The position numbers and the translations under genes are program-made. Positions 22,315 through 34,785 of a stretch of 64,000 bases of DNA are shown in pieces. The stretch comes from Paralvinella palmiformis (taxonomy: Eukaryota > Annelida > Polychaeta > Terebellida > Alvinellidae). Each line of letters begins with the position of its first letter. The first letter of the stretch is position 1. The notes beneath the pieces were generated by a model that made no database searches, was not told the DNA's origin, and saw only the letters and a program-made list of their open reading frames with translations. Location: contig JAODUP010001619.1 of NCBI GenBank assembly GCA_025642065.1, positions 17,501-81,500 on the forward strand. The letters run 5' to 3'.

Positions 22315-22560
22315 ATCATGTGATTGTATACACGACTTTTTAAAGTTAATTCTCTTTTACGTGGCTTGTGTATTTATGATTTAGCAGTGTTTAACTCCTG
22401 TGATAAAGCTATCCCAGGAACAATTGCATATCGGCTTACGCAGTTAGGTTTATCACCAGTAGACTGTGTTTTTACTAAATGTATCCCTCGCCATAACATG
22501 CAATGATGGCGTTGTAGACTCACTTAGCCAACTTATCCATTGTAATAATTTTTAAACCTT
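22315..22560 (+). pseudogene. LINE C-terminal fragment, downstream half
   Basis: The frame reading YTRLFKVNSLLRGLCIYDLA and DKAIPGTIAYRLTQLGLSP continues in the style of the fragment ending at 18506, suggesting one LINE split by gypsy element 1. It decays after about 22510. Confidence 0.45.
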
Positions 22561-22869
22561 GATCTGATTATTAATTAATGTCGGTTGTGTTGACCAGAAC
22601 ATTTTAATATTTGTTTATAATTAGTTACTCTCAACATACACGATTATTCTCATTCGTGTGTATTCTAATGTATTTACCATATTCATATTTGTTTATAAGT
22701 ATTTCACCAATATTGGGGATTGAAACGAAACAAATAAAAATATATGGAAGGTTAATCGAGTGTCGCTTTCTCACTTCCTGAGAAGTAAGTGCAATAAGTA
22801 TCAAAGGTTCACCTACAAATATGTTATTAGTGCTCATCAAACCAATTTATCACCAGCTAGCCTATATAT

Positions 22870-23720
22870 GGTGTTACAGGTGAAAATAATATACTTAAGG
22901 TGTGGTATGACCATTATTACAAGTTGTTGAACTCAAATGGAAATACTTCTAATCAACCCTATGTTGAATCTATCATGAATGATATTGTACACTCGCAATC
23001 ATTATTCTCTCGGTTCTCTGCACTAGATGTGAAGCATGCAATTAATAACCTTAAAATGGGTAAAAGTGCACGTACTGGCTCGATGCAAGGTGAACACTTC
23101 AAGTACGCACACTCTAAGGTTACTGGTTTAATATCAATGTTGTTTAATGCCACGTTTCTACACAACTATCTACCTTGTAAGCTTATGGAGACTATTATTG
23201 TTCCTATTACAGACAAAGACTATTACAGACCTATTGCCATTACTAGTGTTGTTTCCAAGATCTTGGAATTCTTATTGTTGGATAGACTATAGTTTCAATT
23301 GGAAACTTCTAGTAATTAATTTGGATTTAAAAGTAAACATGGTACAGACATGTCTCTGTACACTCTCAACCAGATAACAGAATATTATAATCAACGCTCT
23401 AGTCCAGTATATATTATTTTTTTCTTGATGCTTCAAAAGCATTTGATCGTATTAATCATTGGTGTTTCTTTAAGAAACTTATTAAACATAATATTGACGT
23501 TATATTTGATCCGTCATATTCTGGTATTGTCAACAAACATTTTGTGTACGTTGGGGTAACCAATTCTCACAATTCTTTACTGTGTATAATGGTGTAAGAC
23601 AAGGTGGAATTAGCTCAGTTTCAACTTCAATCAGAGTTATATTGGTTGTAGTATGAATGGCATGATCATAAAAATCATTTAATATACGCAGATTATACCT
23701 TTATCATAGCTCCCTCACCA
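22870..23720 (+). pseudogene. Jockey/CR1-like LINE reverse transcriptase
   Basis: The open part (22900-23292, about 130 codons) carries WYDHYYKLLNS, ALDVKHAINNLKMGKS, GSMQGEHFKYA and DYYRPIAITSVVSKILEFLL, all standard for the fingers region. A short internal deletion joins VPIT to DKDYYRPI. After a stop and frameshifts come FGFKSKHGTDMSLY (about 23322-23362), FLDASKAFDRINHW (about 23422-23463, motif A), NGVRQGGISS (about 23588-23620, motif B) and a damaged IYADYT box (about 23682-23700; YADY instead of YADD). It follows the C-terminal LINE piece on the same strand, so a second copy of perhaps the same family. Confidence 0.8.
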
Positions 23721-23814
23721 ACAGCTCTCCAGGAATACACACAAAGTCACAGACATACAAATACACATACACACACAGAGAGAGAGAGGGGGAGTGAGAG
23801 ACAAGAGAGATGCA

Positions 23815-24140
23815 CGTAGTTCCTACGTGGTGTTTATCACCAATAGCCAAGTATTCAAAGCAGGCAATAGACACCATTAAACCTGAAAACTAATTTGATT
23901 TCATGTATTACACATATTTGCTCACCTTAATTAATCCTGGAAACTTCAACGCGTTAAATCGTCATAGATTCAAGGATGACGAATATAAACATAAACTCGT
24001 CCCAGGAACAGACCCCAAAATCCTGACTGCTTCATGTGTTGATATTTTTTACGACACTAAAAAGGGCTGCTATATCCGTTCTCCAGTAGCTGTAAAGCTT
24101 CCGAGCGTGACCGTTGTTGCACAAACATTAGACACAGCCC
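23815..24140 (+). repeat. Diverged dispersed repeat F, copy 1
   Basis: Matches 42715-43065 in order: CGTAGTTC.TACGT, then AATCCTGGAAACTTCAAC, then a segment whose translations resemble each other (NPGNFNALNRH versus NPGNFNTLSRN; IFYDTKK and PVAV versus IFDNSNR and SVTV). An 80-codon open frame is present but no domain is recognised. Could be an old transposon fragment or a decayed exon. Confidence 0.45.
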
Positions 24141-24340
24141 TGTAATGATGGCCAGCGAATCTTAGTTTAATGACGTTGAGGTAGTATTCTTTTCTAAATT
24201 TAGTTTTGCTAAAATATATAAAGTGACTAAAGGCTTGACCTAGATAACTATCAAAGATACATTAGAATATATTTAACGACTTGATGTGTCGTTCTATAAC
24301 CTGGTTAAATAAAATGTAAACATATCAGCAGGTGCCGACG

Positions 24341-24371
<31 letters not shown>

Positions 24372-24520
24372 GCACGTACATACATATATACATACATATA
24401 TACGTGTGTGTGTGTGTGTGTTGTGTGTACGTGTGTATGTATATATTTATCTATGTTGTATATGCGTATATATGTATGTATGTATGTATATGCGTATCTA
24501 TGTATGCGTGTACGTACATA
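24341..24520. repeat. TA/CATA/TG microsatellite cluster
   Basis: (TA)n followed by imperfect TACA/TATG and TG repeats over about 180 bases; the open frames here are repeat artefacts. Confidence 0.85.
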
Positions 24521-24609
24521 TCTATGCCTGTGAAACCATATGTCGATGTAACATACATCAACCTATACGTGTTGGCATTAGGCCTTACATTTCTCATAGT
24601 TTAACCGGT

Positions 24610-26086
24610 TCAGGAAACAATTCAAATCAATAAAAGTGGTCAAAAAGTGGCAATTATAGATCAGCTTGGATTCCGTATGTCACTGTCTATTAGAATTATC
24701 AAATGGGAAAACAGATACCAACTAACTGAGTGATATTTGCACGACATCGGCCAATCTCATACGGGATATGTAGGAATGCACACACAGACCAGGTCACGGC
24801 TTTGATCTATTCATCTCCCGCGAAGGTGACAATTTAATCAATGGTCTATCTTCGTTTTCCGTGCTGTCTGTTTACTTCCTTAATTATTAATGAGCTTTCC
24901 TAACGGATATCATCTGCTCCGGTATAGACAATACGATGTTCATCGACTGGTGTATCTCCATGATGGTACCTTTAAAGACTTTGTAAATGAAAATGTTTCT
25001 CAGGGGACAAAGAGAAACCAAAGAAGACCTTTACTTCCATGGTACATTGCTAATACAGGTTGCTGTGGGCTGTGCAATATATTGTGAGCGCCTGTGGATC
25101 AGGACTGGTTTAAATACTTGTCATGAAACGTTAAAGATAACAGTAAAGTCAATGTTAACAACAACCTGATATCTGCGAAGTTAGAGTTCTACCATTATAG
25201 GATCAAAATATGCAGGAGTAAGATACTATTAAATATTACTAACTGAGACATAAACCTGGCCCATTATTTTAATATCTTCTTTTATTAGAAGATATTAACT
25301 GTACCTAATGGGTTTCTCTTCACATGACGCCTAATTGGTAAAAGAGTCGGCTAGTACACTGACATATAAATCTGATCATCTTACAGAAACTGAAATCAAA
25401 CAGTAGCTGGATTAGTTCTTAAATGCTTTCTGTGTAGCTGACGCGTGCCTACAGGATTCATCAGGGTATTCTGAGACGCTGAAATACAAAGATAGTTAAT
25501 TATTCGTTATCTGGAGTTCTTTTCTAAAGATCCATTGAATGTGCCTTCGTAAAACCATTAATCAAAAAGACGGTTTTGACTGTAGTCTTTTAAACAATGC
25601 CATGCTTGCAGAAAGGACAGTTGATGTCCATCTAAACACATGCTCATTTCATAAACATCTTAAAGGATTATTATAGCGTGTATATAAAAGTTTTAAAAAG
25701 CATTTCTTCTGCTATTTATAGCAACACTCCTTTCAGGGTGTGTCTGTTCATGTCATCTTGAATGGCATCGAAGACAGGCACTGGCATATATCTTTGGATT
25801 TTGGTAATGTTTTTCCGACTTATTCACAAATGTGGATAATCGTATTGCTGGTATTCGGCTGTGAACATATCATAATCTTCTAAAATAAACAAATTATTGA
25901 AGACGTACCTTTTATTTGAAACTTGTATTACCACTGATCGGTTCAGTAAAACATATTAAGAATATTGTTTACAAAAGTATTAACATAATTGTATATATGA
26001 CTTCGGTATGCAGCGCTGTTTGCTACCATCTTAGAAATGTCCATAGCTTAAAATCATTTATTAAACATATTATTATTTGTTATTGC

Positions 26087-26126
<40 letters not shown>

Positions 26127-26330
26127 ACAGACAAAAAATACTAATACGTATAAATGCACATGTAAATAGATATATATTACACGTATTATACATACCCAAT
26201 TACACACCATAATGGTGATATAGGCATTCAGATTAACAGAGGTTACACTAACAGGGGGTGGAACTAAACTGTATGGTATGATATGGAAATGGTGGTATTA
26301 ATGAAATGATGAAACACCTAGGTAATACTG
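24610..26330. other. No gene seen
   Basis: Contains a (TTA)n tract at about 26083-26124 and short open frames at 24890-25170 without recognised motifs. Confidence 0.4.
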
Positions 26331-26334
26331 TGTG

Positions 26335-28290
26335 ATCCACGCTTTCAATCAAAGCTGCTCTGAAGGCAAGGTGCCACAAATCTGGAAAGAGGCGGTGGTG
26401 ATACCCTTAGCGAAAAAAAGGTAAAAATAAACTAGGGGCAAGCAGCTACACGCCCATCACCCTACCCGGCTGTGTCTGCAACACCCTCGAGCGCATCATC
26501 AACCACTAGCTTCAAACGTTTCTTAACACTGACAACAACCACCCAAGAAAAGACAGCATTTTCAATATTCTGCAGCACAGTAGACCAGGCCACCTACCTT
26601 TCACAACTAATCGAACACTCTTTCCAACCAGCGAAGGTTGTTCTTGCGTCAATTTATCAGCAATAGGTGATTGACAGGGTCTAGAAAGATAGGCTGCTAG
26701 CAAAGCTACAAATAAAGTGGTACATGTATATGTAGCAACATGTACAGGTGCACGAAGTCTTATCTTCATAAAAGAAGGACGAGAATAATACTAGATGGCA
26801 ATACAGAAAGAAAGTACTCATACCCCATGGAGTACCACAGAGAGGAGTACTGTCGCCTACTCACTCACAACTGCCTAAAACGATGCATGCAGAATCATAG
26901 GCAGATGATTTATTTTCGTGGTTTTCGGAGAAGTATGCAGCAACAGCAATATAGCGCATGCAGCTTGCCCTTGACAATGTTACATCTTGGACTCGAACTG
27001 GTATATTATAATCTACAAAGACAAATCATGTGCCACTCTCTGGTCACTCCCATAAAGCAAAACAAAGTAACCTAAAACGCGATGACAAGCATCTCCAGTT
27101 TGAGGACCAACAGACATACCTGGGGGCCACATTTAACAACAAATAGATCAGTAAGCCATAAGTAGAAACAGTGGAGACCAAACGTCGAGAACACTTTATG
27201 AGAAAACGAACTAGGACCAATTAGGCTTCTGATCATACAATACTGTAAAGAGGAGCAATCAGACCACATCTTGAGTACATATCCAGCGCATAGTGAACAT
27301 CAGCAAAGTCACATCAACAAAAACTAGACAGGTTTCAAATCGAAACACTCAAGATAATAACTGGTGGAATGAGGTCAAGCCCCATTGTTGAAAATCTAAT
27401 AGCTCACCGACACCGTACCCCTCAACAAATCCCTGAACTCCAAGTTCATGTCACAAGCCGCTTAATTCAAGTCTTTGCTGCAACGCATAATGAACAAGCG
27501 AGTGACAGCCTCGGCAACATACTCAAAACAACTAGGTTTCATAAGCAAATAAAATCATTTCTGAGGCAAAATAAGTGACAACTCCCAAATAAAATTCATC
27601 AAGTTAGTACGGTCAGCTGCATCCCACCAAGGGAACCACAATTTGACAATGTAAAGATCTGCAAATTGGTTCAACACCTCACCCCTGTAAAGGAACACAG
27701 TGAATCCTACAAATGAGCCCTGACACAGGCCATGATTGATAAACATTATCCAGAGATATCACGAACAGCCATGCAGTGGAAACGGAGGGCAAGGAATATC
27801 CTTAATATCTACGAGGAGGCATAATTTCCTATCGGGAAACACTGCACAAACTGTGCTGCAAAGCTTGAGGCTCTCATTCATGCTGCCCACATCATCAGCA
27901 CCAGAGAGGAAATCTGTTCACATGTCGTCTCCCTGACAAATGCTTTCTCTGCCCTCCACGCTCTTCAATACAACAAACTTGACAGACCTCTCAAACGAAC
28001 CAATGATTATTAACTGCAATTCCGTGAGGAACGGGTCATCATTTTCCGACCAAGAACTGGACACAACAGGCTGAACCAGTATATGCATAAGAGGTTCCGA
28101 CTGGTACTTTCTTCCGGGTGTTCCTGTGGAGAAGCAGAACAGTCAACCGAACACGTCATCTAAGACTAGATAAACCTACTACAACAGTTGAAGGAGACTA
28201 CCTGAAAAACTACAACTACTTTCCAAAAGAAGCTGTATGGCACCAGCAGTGATCTACAGAGATCAGTACCGTTCATAAGAAGACGTATGG
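26335..28290 (+). pseudogene. LINE with reverse transcriptase and RNase H domain, decayed
   Basis: Frameshifted plus-strand reading: GKVPQIWKEAVVIPL (about 26362-26406), YTPITLPGCVCNTLERIIN (about 26447-26503), GVPQRGVLSP (about 26827-26856, RT motif B), ADDL (about 26905), TYLGATFNN (about 27115), then RPHLEY, LDRFQIETLKIITGGMRSSP (about 27330-27385). An RNase H-like part follows (KLEALIHAAHIIS near 27860-27900, then FSALHALQYNKL near 27945-27980). The C-terminal RPRTGHNRLNQYMHKRF and CSCGEAEQSTEHVI (about 28050-28160) form the terminal CxC...H zinc-knuckle-like region. RT plus a trailing RNase H fits the I/jockey-type LINEs. Not functional: many stops. Confidence 0.8.
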
Positions 28291-28360
28291 ATGTCATATA
28301 TTTCGGAAAGAATATGTTTTTAAGAATGTCTTACTTCTGGTGTTCTGAACCATACCAGGA

Positions 28361-28365
28361 TATAT

Positions 28366-28418
<53 letters not shown>
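28361..28418. repeat. (TA)n microsatellite after a LINE
   Basis: Nearly pure TA a short distance beyond the LINE coding end; 28430-29370 then holds nothing recognisable. Confidence 0.9.
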
Positions 28419-28420
<2 letters not shown>

Positions 28421-29959
28421 CTGTGTCTATAAAATATGTATTAAATTCATGGGAGATCCGGTTATAAACCATTTATCCAACCAACTAGCTAATTTAATTT
28501 TGATTGCTGGAAACAGAAGTATTAATCATCAAGAAGATATTCAATATCGTTCTCGTTGACTAAATTATAAGACCTGTTTCTAAGTTTTAATATTAGCCAG
28601 CTAAGTACATATAGTTGTTGTAATAAACCCGTTATAAATCATAATCTGTAAAGTTATTAGAAACATTGCCATAATCTTAGAGAAGTATAAAGCAAACTAA
28701 AACGCGGGGCGCTAAGAAGAAAAAAACAGAGTGAAAAAATATATTATCGACCACATATGCCATATGCTGAAGATATGAATACTGCAAATTGTTGATAATT
28801 TCTTTTTATTACCCTCTGCGACAAACGGATCATGGTGCTTCGGAAAAAGTAATGAGTCGAATAACGCGTTTTCTATATCAGAAGGACGAAATGAATTAAA
28901 GGAATCTCATCTTTTGGCATGTCGATCTGATTGCAAAACTCCCAAAATAAACATACTCGCAATAACGCAGTCTCTTATGTGTGGACGAATGGTTAATGTA
29001 TGTAAACGATGGTATTTAATGGCACGCTTGTATTTATTTAATATTTAGATTTGTTCTTTATTACAAGAAGCAATACGAAGCTATAAAATAGGCAGACCAG
29101 TTGATATCCATTGATGTACAGCAATCCGATTAAATATTAATTTGCCTGATGCAACTATATTTTAAATAAGTGTGATTTACTCACTACGGCATAACATAAT
29201 TTCACAATACTGTGCCAATCTATCATTCAAATAACGTATTGAAATTTTATAGCAAATCAAAAAGTTATTCGAATATAAACTGTTTAGAAATCTTTAATAA
29301 TAAAATGATAAATAACGACGACTTCATCAACAATTTTTATTGTTATCGTTACAATCAGTTTTACTACCGACACTTAATATTGAACAATATAAAGTGCCTA
29401 AATCTTTTTTCTTTTGTGTAACTCACCATAGCTTATGTCCTTATCAAATATATAATAATCGGTTTTTAAATAGTATCTGTGGAATTATTTAAACATGTTT
29501 CTTCTGTGTAGATGTAGTTTCTTATATTAAAATACATAAATAAACAACCCTATTTAGAGTAACAGCCAAATACTGAAATAAGTCACAACATTTTTAAGTT
29601 TAAAACTGGAGTTCTTCCATTTTGAAAGGCGAAGATTTTAATTATGACAGAGTAATCATTCAGTATAGCTATTATATTACGCATATGATAAGTATTGATT
29701 AGTACGGGTTACAGTAAGGTAATTCTGATAAAACTGAACAGGTCTTCACAAACATATTCAATCATCAGTTTTAGACAATTATACATAAAACACCATCAAC
29801 TGAGGCAGTGACACATATATAGAAAATAGGACAGTTCATGACATAAAGATTTGTACTGCCATTATCATATTCTACAGTAGTTATGATATAAGAATATAAT
29901 GAACACGGTTACTGTTTTCACCTGTTCCTCAATCTGATGGGTCTTTGTGCTGTCTTTCA

Positions 29960-32900
29960 TTATTTTATCTTACTTTTGAGCCAACAGGCACAGCCAATGG
30001 CCAGAATCTAAAACACAAATATGTAAGATAATCAAATATTTAAATATGTGAATGAAATGTAGATTACTAAGGCACAGCAATAATTTGTTATTGTTGTTAA
30101 TGTTGTTAATGTAGTTGTCGTTATCTTCGTCGTATTTATCGTTATCGTCACTCCAATGTCACTAGATTTGTCGATCTACTTTTAGATTAAGTCACTAAAT
30201 AATATCGAACTAACTTAGATATTTAAAAAAAAAATCTTAAACTAAAACAGTGGAAAAAACGGTTAGACTAACCTCTACAAAAAGAACAATTACGAAGACA
30301 GCAATGATGATAGTCTTGTTATCAAGGAGAAGATTTCTGATGCTCTGATAACAAGGCTGTAAAGATAAAGTAAAATATTCTGATCACAAATGCACATGAT
30401 TGAATTTTTTTATTCAATCCGGTATTCTTGGTACATTATTTTAATCAACCCACTATATTCATCTGTTGTCCTTTATTTGTTTCACCTGATGAAGTAATAT
30501 AGATAATACCCATTCTTATCAAAACGAATAGAACCATCAGGAAATAATGTTACTAATCGTGATGTTTATTTGTTTATTTGTCTACAAAATCCGATAGTAA
30601 AGAATACATTGATATTACCACTTCATTGAAGCTTCCTGATGCTGCCAATGGAATGCAAGATTCGAGGTCTATAAAATCACTGGAGGAAATGTCATTGAAT
30701 CCCTTCTTTAGCCCTTCTTCGGTTCTCTTACAACAGCTCGGAGGCAGCTTCGCAGTTACCGATAAGGGAGCCAGCACATATGTTCTATTCCATTTATCCG
30801 CTGTATACCAATCTTCATGAGAAGATACACCACAGCAACCTAGCTGTTGGTAGAAAATGTATTTTACGACATGTGAATATAAGAGCTACTTCATGGTGAT
30901 ATATTAACTGAAGACATGATAAATATGAATATTGTGTTTTAGTTTATGCATGATGAATGATTTGCTTTTCTGTTCGAGCGTGTTTACGTCAATGTGATGG
31001 CCATGAATGACGTCTAATTAAATAAACTACTTTAATACTGTTGCTGGGTAGATGTTTTCAATACCGTATCTCACAGTTTCATACCAGAATGTAACGTAGT
31101 AATTCACATTAATGTTTATGGTAATGTTTAGTACGCTACATATTTTGATCACACAACACAGCGGATCCAGCTAATAGTACGACACCAAGCGGAAATTGAC
31201 CGAAGCTCGATGTTATGTTAGAAAACTATGACTGCTTATGCGGAATCTCGGATTATAAGGGAAATGACCATCGCACGTTTTTTCAACAACAAAAGCAAAT
31301 GGAAATTTTGTTCCATTCGATCTTGGATATTTCTTAGACCTAACTGTGTTTATATTGTTGTCTCACAAAGGTAAGAAAAGTGTTATATTTCCCCCATGTT
31401 TACATTCAATATTAAACACGTGCAACGTATCGGCCAGCTCATTTGCATATAGCTGTATAAAAGCGGAGCTTGTTAAGCCGTGCCTCTCTAGGCTGTGCCA
31501 GACAAGCGACAGCTTGGAGATACTCCCCGAACTAAAACAAAAAGCCGTGCCTTTCTTTCATGCTCCCGTGACGCGATGTGGGCAGCAGTAGTGATCACAT
31601 GATACTGAATATTCATAGCTTTTACACAACCGCCATGCTGAGAGCGTTGTTTCTTCCGCAGGATTATTTATGTTTTCATCGATACAAATTTCAGATTGAA
31701 ATACACTATTGTTTTGATAAGTGTGAAAGGAATATAAAACAGCCACATCTCTAGTTTACATTATTTGTGTCCTGAATAAATAAATGCTGGATTCATGGCT
31801 TAATTCACGAAAAATGGTGTGCCTGTTGCACCGTTGAGCAAAAAAGATGGCCGGATCCAATTTGTAGTTTTAACAACACCTCAGTGAGATCGTAATTTAG
31901 GGCACTCTTTACATATACCTGTATATCAAAACATGCTATCTACATTCAGAATAGATGCACGTATCCAAATGTGTCAGTTTGTTCTAGATTGACCGTGCCG
32001 CTGGCTCAGTCCGAGTGTTTAAATTCATCTTGTTTGAAACATTCCCATTCACTTTCATGTTATCGGCCGGTTGGTAAATGTTTTCTGACCTAACAACTCC
32101 CCGGGATCCAAATCCGCATGCATACCGGGATCGGTCTAGTATCAACAGAAATACGTTATTACAATATGAGCTCGGATTGTGGATATTTCATACGTGATAC
32201 ACTTATCTATAATTGAAAACTATCAGTGTACGCAATCTGCAAAATATTTGTATGAATATCAATTGGCCATCATGCTCATGCATTACTTCTTTTAAAGTAA
32301 ACATAGGTAACAATATCTTTGAAAACTAAACATTTGTTGATTATTACCATAAATTGTATGCCATCCCAAGCCAGTTCTTCGGCTTTAGTAGGAATAACAA
32401 TCGACCTGCCATCAATTCTGACACCTACACAAATAACAAAACACTTCATGTTAACCTTATTCTTCTTGAAACAAGCTACACTACAAATAGAGGAAAGCAA
32501 TCATTATGCAATACCATTATAACAAAGATTCTTCAATAAATAATGACAGAAGTGTGAGATATTATTATCATAAATATGATTAAATAGAATAAATTGCTTC
32601 TTACCTATTTTATAATATTTATACATAGATAACCTAAGTGTATCTTGTATCTGAGCCTCTATTTTATCGGAGTCCATGTAAGCGTATACGGCAAGTCCTA
32701 CTTCAAGGCAGAGAATCCCCAGAATAATGTACGCATACTGAATATAATATGAAAGATTAAAGCATCATTTAACCGGTAGTAAAGATACGCTATATCAGAG
32801 GTAAATAATTGATCTTTATTGATACTACCTTATTATCAACAACAACTATAACAATTAGATCACTTACCACGGTGATGATACTTTCGAAAATAAACAGAGC

Positions 32901-33078
32901 GAATATCAGAATATTGAATGTTAGTGAGTCCAAATTTAGAATAAATTACCACGATACAGTATTATTTGCAAGGAAGTGGATAGTTTTAAATTCAACAGCT
33001 AGAACATAGTGCATATGTAGAGGTACTTTAGTAGTTTGAAATATATATATTGATGATGTGTGTGTGTGTGTGTGGGGT

Positions 33079-33140
<62 letters not shown>

Positions 33141-33991
33141 ACCAATATATATATTCCTATGCTACCGAGTTGTTACTAATTAAAAAGTTAATAATAGTAG
33201 TTGCTGTTTTGTTGTTATTTTGTTGTATTGTTGGCAGTGGTAATGGTTGTTGTGATTTCCATATGACGTCTATAGGCTAGAAACATATAGCAGGATTAAG
33301 AGTAGTTTTAATAATAGTAACATGTTTCTGATGGCTATCGTTAATATTGTTAGCATTTTACTCTTCGTTGTCGTTGTAGTAGCTCGTCTTGTTATTGCTA
33401 TTTTTTTGTTTCTATACTTTTCACTCACCAGATTCAGCAGAAGCGACGATTTGCGCATCGCACCAAAACAACCCAAAAAGCCAAGGGTGAAGATCACTGC
33501 TCCAACAACCACAAGAATTATACCGTTACTCCTTATTAGACCGTTCAGATCGAGGCCATTCAGAACGCCTAAGTCGGTGAAGGTGCTGCCCAGTTGGTCC
33601 GTTAGTAGCGAAGTTAGTTTGAATATCAACTCTGGCTTCACTAAGGTCAACAAACCAACGGCCAGGACTGAGCCTCCTCCAAGCTAAGAAATAATCATAA
33701 CGATACCATGTAGGCTTGAACATTATGATGCTTTATAATGGCTGGATGAAAGGATGGATCGATTCAAGGATTGGTTACTTAAGTCATAACGACGCATTGA
33801 CAGAAATTCAGTCAATCGATATGCTACGACGTTAGGTGAAAATAGTTTAAAACGTGATGATAAAACGTTACAAATTCATGTAAATTATCATTATGACGCT
33901 TAAGAGTAGTCTTGGAAAAACACGAGCTCCGGGATACTGTACTTACGAAGAAGGCGAGATTCAGCGCGATTAATAAAGTTGCAGCGATCAT
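29960..33991 (-). CDS. Tetraspanin copy 2, apparently intact
   Basis: A four-transmembrane surface protein of about 288 residues; tetraspanins organise membrane microdomains through their large extracellular loop. Coding exons in transcript order: 33991-33947 (15 codons), 33683-33429 (85 codons), 32737-32605, 32424-32348, 30843-30619 (75 codons), 30356-30273 (28 codons), 30007-29960. All borders are GT/AG and phases agree: 0, 0, 1, 0, 0, 0. Visible hallmarks: LIALNLAFFLGGGSVLAVGL in TM1, GFLGCFGAMRKS after TM2, a TM3 glutamate in GILCLEVGLAV, AWDGIQFM then LGCCG, PPSCC, a further loop Cys in LESC and another in PCYQS, TM4 IIIAVFVIVLFVE, and a short tail CWLKSKIK. The start is the ATG opening the TM1 exon; 5' UTR limits are unknown. 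It lies in a cluster with copies 1 and 3. Confidence 0.88.
31080..32130. mobile_element. Extra sequence in tetraspanin copy 2 intron
   Basis: Absent from the matching intron of copy 1. It is locally GC-richer and contains ATTTGCATATAG followed by GTATAAAAGCGG (about 31440-31464) and, about 310 bases later, AATAAATAAA (about 31774), an arrangement like a promoter and a polyadenylation signal. No protein domain, terminal repeat or target duplication was identified. Could be an LTR-like insertion, or sequence lost from copy 1. Confidence 0.45.
32868..32933 (-). other. TM3-like extra exon candidate in tetraspanin copy 2
   Basis: Counterpart of 15058-15123 with the same 22-codon reading and the same GTAAGTGAT donor, and likewise no in-frame AG acceptor. 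Confidence 0.35.
33057..33135. repeat. (TG)n and (TA)n microsatellites in intron
   Basis: A short TG run followed by about 55 bases of TA in intron 2 of tetraspanin copy 2. Confidence 0.9.
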
Positions 33992-33999
33992 CTTGTCTT

Positions 34000-34785
34000 G
34001 TTTCTGCGTTCTTCAAGCAAAAGTAAATGTTTGATACCTGAAGAAAGAAATATATTGTCCATGTTTATCCAGCTATATACAAATTTATAGAAAACAGCAG
34101 AAGGTCAGGTGCGATAATGAATTAGATCTATAACTGTTCATTTCCGCGCAGTCATTTTGTTTTCGGGAAAAAAGTTCATATCGTCTTCAGTGTTATTCTT
34201 GCTCAAAAGGAGCGTAAGGCGGTAAAAGCGATCGCCGAAAGCACGAAGTCAATCGTGGATGTCCGAAGTCTATTGCTCATCTACGCAAAGCACATGGAGA
34301 ATGCACCCCCCCCCCTCCTCTCACTTTACATGGTTACATGATATGTTAGTTCTCGTATGTTTTCGTGTGTGTGGGGGGGAGGGTGAAAATATAATTATCT
34401 AATTGTTTCTACCAGGCAAGTGTTCTATAATGTTCCCAACTTATTGGTCTCTCTCTCTATATATATATATATCTATATATACATTATTATTATTATTATA
34501 GTTTGCCTTGGAGAGGATCAGAGTGAATTCCGCAAAGTATCAATTGATAAAGTTGACGAACACCTGAACGATTGGGCAACAACAACTAAAAGCTGCCTGC
34601 ATATTCTCATACCTATGCAATGGACGCTTATTATCACGAGCGATGTTACTAGTGGCTTCGTGATTCAGCGCGTGCAGTACTGCGCCGATCTTCATCTGAT
34701 AGCCCAATACCGCTCGATGACAATAGCAAGTCAAAACCAAAGTTACCTGATAGCTACATGAGTGTTCTTCCTCACTAAATAAAGC
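34000..34785. other. Upstream of tetraspanin copy 2
   Basis: Probably holds the untranslated leader and promoter of the minus-strand tetraspanin, but no definite promoter element was identified. C- and G-runs at about 34307-34318 and 34372-34383, then short TA and TTA runs (34459-34500). A plus-strand open frame at 34500-34761 has no recognised domain and might be an upstream part of the next feature. Confidence 0.4.

Larger units (their letters stand above)
29370..33720. repeat. Segmental duplication, copy 2 (partner 12540-15720)
   Basis: Same order and orientation as copy 1. The left limit is where TTTTGTGTAACTCA and the following AT-rich sequence begin to match; the right limit is just beyond the second coding exon. 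It holds about 1.05 kb of extra sequence in one intron. Confidence 0.9.

Noticed and set aside
24332..24604. 90-codon frame at a microsatellite cluster.
   Set aside because: Composed of repeated Tyr-Ile and Cys-Val codons from TA and TG repeats.
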